Positions 53,983-61,106 of a stretch of DNA of 64,000 nt are shown piece by piece. Where the stretch lies: positions 1,641,778-1,705,777 of the forward strand of contig JAPOWR010000001.1 of NCBI GenBank assembly GCA_026707545.1. Direction: 5' to 3'. Numbering within the stretch: the stretch's first letter is position 1; every line of letters starts with the position of its first letter. The notes beneath the pieces were generated by a model, which did not search any database, had not been told where the DNA came from, and was given only the letters and a program-made list of their open reading frames with translations. The position numbers were made by a program, and so were the translations under genes. The stretch comes from Acidobacteriota bacterium (GTDB lineage: Bacteria; Acidobacteriota; Thermoanaerobaculia; Multivoradales; Multivoraceae).

Positions 53983-56900
53983 TTGGTACCTGTACGCACA
54001 GCGGCCGTGATCCTGGCGGTCGGTGCAAGCCTGGGACCGATACACGCTGAGGACGGGTCGGCAATCGGCGATGGCCGGATGCAGATTCTCTGCATCGACG
54101 GGGATCGGCGCGCGTATCCCCTGGAACCGATCCCGGGCAGCCGATCGACCCAGATCTGGAGCAACCCGAACCTGCTTGCCGGAGAACGGAGCCCCACGCA
54201 TTGCTGGGCGTGGAACGAGGCCTGCCCTCCGCACCGCGTCGCTCCCGGTGAGGATGCCGCCGGCGCTTGCAAGACCAACCCCTCCGGAAGCGCCCGGCTG
54301 TCGATTCGGGTGACGTCCCCCGGAACGGACAACGATCCGCCAGACGGCGGCACCGGTCTGCCTGACGGAGTCGAGATCATCGGGGCGCCGGCCGAGATGT
54401 GGCGCGAAACGCCGATCAGCCTGTTGCCGACCTGGGCAACCGACTCCGGTCTGCTAAGCCTGCCCCGCGGCGCCGAGCAGTGGAGGTTGCAGGCTCGCGC
54501 CGAAGGACGACTTTCCCGCCCGCGAGACGTATCCCTGGAGGAGGACACGGTTGAACTGGTGTTGCTGCCCGCAGCCGGTGTCTCCGTACAGGTGACTGCT
54601 GACCGAGCGCCGCTTGCCGGTGCGCGTCTCTCTCTGGTGCAGCCTGGCCGATTCGCCGACAGGCGCGCGCCCGAGCTCCTCGCCTTCGAATTCACGGACG
54701 ACGCTGGCGAAGGCAACCTGGCGATAGCGGAATCCGAACGCTCGCTAGTGGTCGTCGGCAGCCCCGCACGCACCGCGGCGGCCTTCCAGAGACTCGAGGA
54801 CGTGCCGGCCGTCGTCGAACTAGGCCCGGGCTACGCAGTGACCGGTGTGGCTGTCAACGTCGCAGGCGACCCGGTAGCGGAAGCACGGTTGCTCGGCCTC
54901 TCCTGGATTCCGAACGGCGGCGGCCTGATGCAGCGCCATACGGGAAAGACGGGAGCCGACGGCCGCTTCCGCCTTACAGGGTTCTCGCCGGGGACCGCAC
55001 TCCTGCGCACCGATGGCGGAAACCTCGCCTACTCCAGGCAGTTGGATCTCGACCACTCGGTCGACCTTGGCTCGATTGTGCTTGCTTCGCCCGAGCATGT
55101 GTGGCTGGAGATCGTCAACCGGGACAGCCGGTTGCCCGTCCACAATGCCTCCGTCCAGCCGGCAGGAGGCGAGTGGGCGGCCGCCGGCGAAGATGGCGCG
55201 GTTCTAGTGAGCCTAGTCCTCGGGCGGAGCCTGCTGGTCAAGGCCAAGGGTTACATTTCGGCCAGCGTGGAGTTGCCCGACGGTGCGGGGCAAACGGGCG
55301 AGGAGCCCTTCGTCGTTGAACTCGAACCGGCGTTCACCGTCGAGGGCACCTACGTGGCCGCCGACGGGCTCACGCCCGCGGCCGGTGGCCGGTTCGTGGC
55401 TCGGCGCGAAACCGACAACATGAGCAGCCATCGACCGCTGGCGCCGGATGGCTCATTCTCCATCGATCTGCCCGCCGGCGCGTACTCGTTGGAGTTGTCC
55501 GCCGGTAACGCCGGATCGAGGCGCCTCAGCGTCAACGGGTCATCCGGAGAGGTTCGGGATCTGGGAGTCGTTGCTGCCTCGGCCTCGGCCTGGGTTTCGG
55601 GCTACGTCCTCAGCCCGGACTTCGTACCTGTGGCAGGGGCATCGATCTCCCGCGTGCGCTCGTCCGAGATGGGACCGCTGATGGCGTGGGCGCTTGGCAA
55701 CGTCGACCGCGTGACCACGAACGCTGAGGGCTACTTCGAACTGTTCGGTCTCGACGGCGGCGTCTCCACGCTCCGGGTGGAGGCAGAGGGGTTCGCGCCC
55801 ATGGAGTTCGAAGTAGAGGCGCAAGCGGTTGAATGGGTCGACGCGGGAACTGTGGAACTCTCACGGGGACGCCGCGTCCGCGTTCGAACCGACGTAGACC
55901 GGGGTGAGGTCGTCGTCGACACGGGGCTCGTGGGGAATCCGAGGCAGTTCATTCGAGTCGCTCTCGTCGACGGCGAGGCCTTGGTCGAGAGGGTGCCGAA
56001 CGGTGCCTTTGCGCTTCAGGTCCTTGAGGACGGCGTGCCTGTGTGCGAATGGGACGAGCAGGACGAAACCGGCGGTGTTTCGATTCGTTGCGACCGGAGC
56101 ACGGTCACCGTTACAGGCCGAGTGACGCTCGGCGACCAGGCGGGAGACGGCATGTTGCTCTGGCAGCAGAAGGGGCGGGCAGCTCTGCCTGAAGGCGGCC
56201 TCATCACTCGCGGAGGCCCCTTGCCGAGGACGCAGGTCGTATCGAACCGGCCGCAGGAAAGGCAGGCCATGCTGAACGGCGAGGGCCGCTACCGGATCGA
56301 GGCGGTGCTTCCCGGCAACTGGGAAGTGATCTGGATGCCTCTATCGGGCGGACAACAGGATGTCAGGGAAGTTGAAGTCCCGGATGGCGCGGGGGGCGAC
56401 GTGGTGCTGGATCTCGACTACGGCGGCGTCTCCCTGGTCGGGATCGTAACTGAAGCGGGTGGAGCGCCGGCTACGCACGCGACCGTGGACGTCTTTCCCA
56501 GCCGGCGAGCCGTGGTCGCCGACGAAGTCGGGCGCTTCCAGATCACGGGTCTGGTTCCGGGCACGTACCAGTTGCGCGCCCGGCTGCGTGATCTGCGCTC
56601 CCACCTCGTTGACGTCGAGTTGCGGACTGGCCGCAGGGAGGCGGTGGACCTGGTCCTTGTCAACGATCCGCCGAACGACGAAGTCGCCATCTACATTGAA
56701 GGAGGCGGCAGCGGCCTTTGTTTCGTCAAGGCCGATACGGGCGTGTCTCACGTTCTGCAGATCACTGGCGGCATGGCAAGACAGAAGCTCTCGCCGCCGC
56801 TCTCGCGCCGACTACAGGTCGCCTGCCGTGCCAGCGGGCATTGGGTCTTGAGCGATTGGCGGGATCTACGTCAGGCTCTTGACGAAGGAGTAGTGCTGGA

Positions 56901-57147
56901 TCCCTTCGAGTCAACGGCGACGCTTGTCCTCACGGGCGTCGCGCCAGGCGCACCGATCGAGATCACCGGTCCCGGCGATTGGAACCTCGGCTCTCTCCGT
57001 CTCTGGTTCGGCGGAGCGCGGACCTTCCAGGTCGGCGAGACCATCTCGAACCTCCCAAGCGGGAGCTACACACTGCACTGGGGTAGTGGCTCGCGTATCG
57101 TACGGGTCGAACGCGGGCGTGCCACAGAAGTGGAGATCAACGCCTGA
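53983..57147 (+). CDS. Large exported protein with five or more carboxypeptidase regulatory-like domains
   Basis: 1054 residues, TTG start one base after the previous stop. Signal peptide ending GPIHAED. Beta-sandwich domains of the carboxypeptidase-regulatory/CnaB type recur at about residues 282-345, 447-515, 530-605, 707-790 and 813-890, each with a GYF.../GRF... core (GADGRFRLTGFSPG, NAEGYFELFGLDGG, DEVGRFQITGLVPG). No enzymatic motif, sortase signal or transmembrane anchor is seen. Probably a periplasmic or surface scaffold. It ends 11 bp inside the convergent regulator gene. Confidence 0.8.
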   Translation: MVPVRTAAVILAVGASLGPIHAEDGSAIGDGRMQILCIDGDRRAYPLEPIPGSRSTQIWSNPNLLAGERSPTHCWAWNEACPPHRVAPGEDAAGACKTNPSGSARLSIRVTSPGTDNDPPDGGTGLPDGVEIIGAPAEMWRETPISLLPTWATDSGLLSLPRGAEQWRLQARAEGRLSRPRDVSLEEDTVELVLLPAAGVSVQVTADRAPLAGARLSLVQPGRFADRRAPELLAFEFTDDAGEGNLAIAESERSLVVVGSPARTAAAFQRLEDVPAVVELGPGYAVTGVAVNVAGDPVAEARLLGLSWIPNGGGLMQRHTGKTGADGRFRLTGFSPGTALLRTDGGNLAYSRQLDLDHSVDLGSIVLASPEHVWLEIVNRDSRLPVHNASVQPAGGEWAAAGEDGAVLVSLVLGRSLLVKAKGYISASVELPDGAGQTGEEPFVVELEPAFTVEGTYVAADGLTPAAGGRFVARRETDNMSSHRPLAPDGSFSIDLPAGAYSLELSAGNAGSRRLSVNGSSGEVRDLGVVAASASAWVSGYVLSPDFVPVAGASISRVRSSEMGPLMAWALGNVDRVTTNAEGYFELFGLDGGVSTLRVEAEGFAPMEFEVEAQAVEWVDAGTVELSRGRRVRVRTDVDRGEVVVDTGLVGNPRQFIRVALVDGEALVERVPNGAFALQVLEDGVPVCEWDEQDETGGVSIRCDRSTVTVTGRVTLGDQAGDGMLLWQQKGRAALPEGGLITRGGPLPRTQVVSNRPQERQAMLNGEGRYRIEAVLPGNWEVIWMPLSGGQQDVREVEVPDGAGGDVVLDLDYGGVSLVGIVTEAGGAPATHATVDVFPSRRAVVADEVGRFQITGLVPGTYQLRARLRDLRSHLVDVELRTGRREAVDLVLVNDPPNDEVAIYIEGGGSGLCFVKADTGVSHVLQITGGMARQKLSPPLSRRLQVACRASGHWVLSDWRDLRQALDEGVVLDPFESTATLVLTGVAPGAPIEITGPGDWNLGSLRLWFGGARTFQVGETISNLPSGSYTLHWGSGSRIVRVERGRATEVEINA

Positions 57148-57757
57148 CGTCGTCCGACTGCGCAATCGGCAAGTGGGAACTGGACAACACCAGTCTGACC
57201 AGGTCCGCCTGCCTTGAAGTCCAGGTCCGCGAGAGAGCCTGCTGAACGAGCGAACGGACGGAGACCACGCGCCGGTTCGTGCTGTCCGCGATCTCACGTA
57301 TCGTCAGTCCCTCCGCAAGGGACACCGCGACGCGACTCTCGGCGGGCGTCAACCCGAGTGACTTCGCGACTTGCTCCGGTCTTGGCCGAATCCGGCGCCA
57401 GGGGTCCAGCATCACGACAATGGCAGCGACGCCCGTGTCACTGGCGTTGGCTTGATTGACGTAGACGGTCAACGGACGCCTGTTCGGCCAGGCGCGGACC
57501 GTCGCAAACCCACCGGCCCCGGACTCCATCTCGCCGCCGACCGCCGGTACCACAAGGCGCTCCAGAGCTTCGGAATCCGCCGGTCGCTGAGCTCGCAGCT
57601 TCCCGTCGCGCTCAAAGAGGTCCCCCTCCTGCTCGCGAAGGATCTCGCGCCCGCGGGCATTCGACGCGACGATCGCGCCGCTACCGTCGAGGCTGACAAG
57701 GCCCACTTGTCGCTGGTCTACAAGAGCCTCTGCGAGAGTTGGCGGCGGGGCAGACAC
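57137..57757 (-). CDS. LuxR-type regulator with PAS-like sensor domain
   Basis: 206 residues from the GTG at 57757; a TTG at 57781 would add eight residues and overlap the M56 stop by 20 bp. A small PAS-like domain (VGLVSLDGSGAIVASNARGR, then a heme- or ligand-type pocket region) precedes a LuxR helix-turn-helix at the C-terminus (LTPAESRVAVSLAEGLTIREIADS). No receiver or Walker motif. It is the last gene of the BlaI-M56 operon and overlaps the 1054-residue protein gene tail to tail by 11 bp. Confidence 0.78.
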   Translation of the reverse strand: MSAPPPTLAEALVDQRQVGLVSLDGSGAIVASNARGREILREQEGDLFERDGKLRAQRPADSEALERLVVPAVGGEMESGAGGFATVRAWPNRRPLTVYVNQANASDTGVAAIVVMLDPWRRIRPRPEQVAKSLGLTPAESRVAVSLAEGLTIREIADSTNRRVVSVRSLVQQALSRTWTSRQADLVRLVLSSSHLPIAQSDDVRR

Positions 57758-57761
57758 AAAT

Positions 57762-58988
57762 CTACCGGCTCGAAGTCCCAAGCCCTGCCTTCACGGCCTT
57801 CAGTTCTGCGATCTGCCGGTCGATGTCGCTGTCGAACACGGGCGCGACGAAGAGCCGACCACAAGGTCGGTCCGCATCCGAAGCGGACGAACAGTCTTCC
57901 TGGTCGTCTCCGACCTTTCGGTCCTCTGGATCTGATGCGTCGGCGACCATCGACCCTGTGTACGGCGCGATCTCGTGGCGGATCGGGTCGACGACCGAAG
58001 CGAAGACTCCGGTAGTGACGCCGGCGGCCAAGGCGGTAACCGCAGTAGCCAGCGCGGCGCCGGAGCCCGCTCGACGGGGATTGAGAACGACCCTGATTCT
58101 CCTCTCCAGCCGCGACTGCTGTGCCATCGGCAGTGACAGGACCGCCCGAACTGGAGCCCTGCCCTCAGCGAGCGAGAGAAGGTGCCCTGCATACTCCGAC
58201 GGCCGCACCCCGAACGACAGGACTTTCTCGTCGCAGGCTTCCTCGCGTCTCGCAGCAGCCAGACCCGACGCCACCCAACTCAAGGGGTGGAACCAGTAGA
58301 AGGCCAGGACAGCACGGCCCGCGAGCTGCCGGAGAGCGTCACGCCTGCGAACGTGGACCAGCTCGTGAGCAAGGACGATGCGGCACCGCTCTTCAGACCA
58401 GCTCGCAGCCGAAACCGGGAGCAGGATGACCGGCTTCCATACACCTCCCGTCATCGGAGTCACGACTTCCTTGCCTTGAACGAGCCTCACTTCCGCGCGG
58501 ATGGCCAGTTGCTTCCGTAGCGCCTCCAACTGCCGGAGCCAGGCTTCATTCTCTACGGGCAGCGCGACACGAGCCAGCCTGTGGAACCGCAGGGCTGCCA
58601 CACCAACGGAGACGAGTGCCACTCCACAGCCGGTCACCCAGACTAGGAAGGCCAACCGGGTCAAGTTCCCGGAAGAGCGGGGTTCCGCCGTCCCCCTGGC
58701 CGCGGGAGCTACACGGACCGGGGGCACAAGCTCTGTGACAGCCGCGGCCGCGTCGGCCGGTCCGCCAGCCTGGGGAAGGACGGCCACATCCCAGGAAGGG
58801 CCGAACAGTCTAAGGGCGGGCAGTATCAGCAGGAGCGCGAATGTGAGCGTCCACAAGTTATGGCGCGTCAGTGCCGGTCCCTTGTGAGTCAGCCACTGAA
58901 GAGCCAGAGCCACAAGCAGCAAGACCGTAGCCCGGACGACGAGATCCGCCAGACCCGAAAACTCCGCCGTCATGAAGAAATCGCTCAC
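57762..58988 (-). CDS. M56 family metallopeptidase (BlaR1/MecR1-like)
   Basis: 408 residues with about four transmembrane helices and the zinc site HELVH (208-212), followed by YWFHPLSW and AARREEACDEKV, the usual third-ligand region. There is no C-terminal penicillin-binding sensor domain, so the signal is not a beta-lactam in any obvious way. By analogy with BlaR1 it would cleave the BlaI repressor or a partner. GTG start overlapping the BlaI-like stop (GTGA). Confidence 0.93.
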   Translation of the reverse strand: MSDFFMTAEFSGLADLVVRATVLLLVALALQWLTHKGPALTRHNLWTLTFALLLILPALRLFGPSWDVAVLPQAGGPADAAAAVTELVPPVRVAPAARGTAEPRSSGNLTRLAFLVWVTGCGVALVSVGVAALRFHRLARVALPVENEAWLRQLEALRKQLAIRAEVRLVQGKEVVTPMTGGVWKPVILLPVSAASWSEERCRIVLAHELVHVRRRDALRQLAGRAVLAFYWFHPLSWVASGLAAARREEACDEKVLSFGVRPSEYAGHLLSLAEGRAPVRAVLSLPMAQQSRLERRIRVVLNPRRAGSGAALATAVTALAAGVTTGVFASVVDPIRHEIAPYTGSMVADASDPEDRKVGDDQEDCSSASDADRPCGRLFVAPVFDSDIDRQIAELKAVKAGLGTSSR

Positions 58989-59383
58989 CGGCCCTCTCTC
59001 GACGCCCAGTCGATGAGCAACTCGATGCGCGCTCGCTCTTCCGGGCTGAGCTTTGCGTCCTCAAGCTCCAGGAGCGTAGCGACCGCACCCTCCACCGAGC
59101 CACCGAAGAACGTCCTCAAGACGTGCCGCATCGCCGACCGTCGCGCGCGAGCAGCCGGGACCGTGGGCGAGTACAGGTAGCGGGCGCCGTCCTGCTCACT
59201 CACCAGGTGCCCCTTGTTGACGAGGATACGCAGCACCGAACGCACAGCCGAGTAGGTGGGCGGTTCGGCCATGCGTTCGCGGATCTGCACCGCGGTGGCG
59301 GCTCCGGACTCATGGACGATGTCCATCACCTCACGCTCTCGTCTGCTGAGTTGGGGCAGCTCGTTCACCATCGCGTCGCCCAT
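58985..59383 (-). CDS. BlaI/MecI/CopY-family repressor
   Basis: 132 residues from the ATG at 59383 (a start at 59371 is also possible). A winged helix (LSRREREVMDIVHESGAATAVQIRERM, PTYSAVRSVLRIL) is followed by the dimerisation helices typical of BlaI. In BlaI-BlaR1 systems the peptidase inactivates this repressor. Paired 11-bp palindromes lie 11-43 bp upstream of the start. I reject a GTG at 59458 because it would place those palindromes inside the coding region. Confidence 0.92.
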   Translation of the reverse strand: MGDAMVNELPQLSRREREVMDIVHESGAATAVQIRERMAEPPTYSAVRSVLRILVNKGHLVSEQDGARYLYSPTVPAARARRSAMRHVLRTFFGGSVEGAVATLLELEDAKLSPEERARIELLIDWASREGR

Positions 59384-59393
59384 CCGAGGCACT

Positions 59394-59426
59394 GTCTTGA
59401 AGACTCCATTTCGACGTCCTGAAGAC
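59394..59426. promoter_or_regulatory. Paired 11-bp palindromes, candidate BlaI operator
   Basis: GTCTTGAAGAC (59394-59404) is a perfect dyad. GTCCTGAAGAC (59416-59426) is the same with one mismatch. Their centres are 22 bp apart, two helical turns, and they lie just upstream of the BlaI-like start. This geometry is that of a repressor binding as two dimers on one face of DNA. Autoregulation is the inference. Confidence 0.55.
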
Positions 59427-59525
59427 ACCATAGTCGACGGGTGCTGAAAAATCAACACTCACGTTAGACGTACCGACAGACACCACAGAATGAGAGAATC
59501 CCGCCCATCCGTACCGGAGCAACCG

Positions 59526-61079
59526 ATGACCTGGAACGACGACGTCAAGGAGATCGAACGGCAGCGCCGCATGGCCGAGCAGATGGGCGGCGCCGACAGC
59601 GTGGCCTTCCAGCACGGGCGCGGCAAGCTGACGGTGCGGGAGCGCGTTGACCTGCTCGCGGATCCGGGGACCTTCCACGAGATCGGCGCGCTGGCCGGTA
59701 CGGCGACCTGGGAAGAGGGTACGGTGGCCGCGCTCAAGCCCTCCAACATGGTCGTCGGCACGGTGCACGTTGACGGCCGCAAGGTCGCCTTCTCGGGCGG
59801 CGACTTCACGATCCGCGGCGGCGCCTCGGACGCGAACATCGGCAACAAGAGCCGCTTCGCCGAGCAGTTCGCGCTGCGCAGTCGGCTCCCGTTCGTCCGC
59901 CTTCTGGACGCGACCGGCGGCAGCGTCAAGACCTTCGAACAGATCGGCAGGACCTACCTGCCCGGCGGCGCCGGAACCGACGTGTCGACCCATCTCCTGC
60001 AGGCCGTTCCGGTGGTGTCGGCCGTCCTGGGCTCGGTCGCCGGTCTGCCTGCCGTGCAGGCGTGCCTCTGCCACTTCAGCGTCATGGTCAAGGGCACGAG
60101 CCAGGTGTTCGTCGGCGGGCCGAAGGTGGTCGAGCAGGCGACCGGCCAACGCATCACGAAGGAAGAACTGGGCGACGAGCGCACCCAGATCAGGAACGGC
60201 GTCGTCATGAACCTCGCCGAGGACGAGGCCGGCGCGCTCGCCCAGGTGCGCCGGTTCCTCTCGTACCTGCCCTCAAGCGTCTGGGAGGCGCCCCCGGAAC
60301 GGACGCCGGACGACGATCCGGACCGGCGCGCCGAGTCGCTGCTGTCCGTCGTGCCGCAGGACCGGCGCCGGACATACGATCCGCACGCGATCATCGAGGC
60401 CGTCGTCGACGAGGGCAGTTTCTTCGAGATCGGGCCGCTGTACGGCCAGGCTCGCATCACCGGCCTGGCCCGCGTCGACGGCATCCCCTGCGGGGTCATG
60501 AGCAACGATCCGCGCTTCAACGGCGGTTCGATGGACATCGCGGCCGGCGAGAAGATGCTCCGGCTGCTGGAACTCTGCGAGACCTTCCACCTGCCGCTCG
60601 TCTACTTCGCCGACGAGCCCGGGTTCTCGGTCGGACCCGCGCAGGAACGTCTCGGCATCGTTAGGGCCGGCGCCCGCGTCGTGACGGCACTCAACTCCAG
60701 CCGGACGCCGTACATCTGCTTCGTCGTTCGCCAGCTCTACGGGGTCGCCGGCGGCCTGCACTGGCGCGGCCAGGGCTTCTACCGCCGCTACGCCTGGCCC
60801 TCGGCGCATGGTGGCTCGATGCACATCCAGGGCGGCACCGCGATCGCCTACAAGCGCGAGATCGAGGCAGCCGAGGACCCGGAGGCGAAGCGGGCCGAGA
60901 TCGAAGCGCGGCTGTTTGCCATCTCGTCCCCCTTCCGCAACGCCCACGCCTTCGGCGTCGAGGAGATCATCGACCCACGCGACACGCGGCCGCTGCTAGT
61001 GGACTTCATCCGCGAGGCGCGGCGCGTGGTGGCGGCGGAGTTGCTCGGGCCGGCGACGGGTCCCAGCTACCGGCCGTAG
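59526..61079 (+). CDS. Acyl-CoA carboxylase, carboxyltransferase (beta) subunit
   Basis: 517 residues with the two crotonase-fold carboxyltransferase halves: N-terminal RGKLTVRERVDLLADPGTF and the GAGTDVS/SVMVKGTSQVFVGGP blocks, and C-terminal PHAIIEAVVDEGSFFEIGP through HIQGGTAIAYKREIEAAEDP. The length and motifs fit biotin-dependent propionyl-/methylcrotonyl-/acyl-CoA carboxylase beta subunits; the specific acyl-CoA is not decidable and no biotin carboxylase subunit gene is in the window. The ATG at 59526 is behind ACCGGAGC; an in-frame ATG 36 bases upstream is less well supported. Confidence 0.94.
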   Translation: MTWNDDVKEIERQRRMAEQMGGADSVAFQHGRGKLTVRERVDLLADPGTFHEIGALAGTATWEEGTVAALKPSNMVVGTVHVDGRKVAFSGGDFTIRGGASDANIGNKSRFAEQFALRSRLPFVRLLDATGGSVKTFEQIGRTYLPGGAGTDVSTHLLQAVPVVSAVLGSVAGLPAVQACLCHFSVMVKGTSQVFVGGPKVVEQATGQRITKEELGDERTQIRNGVVMNLAEDEAGALAQVRRFLSYLPSSVWEAPPERTPDDDPDRRAESLLSVVPQDRRRTYDPHAIIEAVVDEGSFFEIGPLYGQARITGLARVDGIPCGVMSNDPRFNGGSMDIAAGEKMLRLLELCETFHLPLVYFADEPGFSVGPAQERLGIVRAGARVVTALNSSRTPYICFVVRQLYGVAGGLHWRGQGFYRRYAWPSAHGGSMHIQGGTAIAYKREIEAAEDPEAKRAEIEARLFAISSPFRNAHAFGVEEIIDPRDTRPLLVDFIREARRVVAAELLGPATGPSYRP

Positions 61080-61106
61080 CTAGCTGATCTCACGGGCGTC
61101 ACACCT

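Noticed and set aside
59384..59458. Upstream GTG extension of the BlaI-like gene
   Set aside because: It would add 25 residues unlike any BlaI N-terminus and would swallow the paired palindromes that look like an operator.
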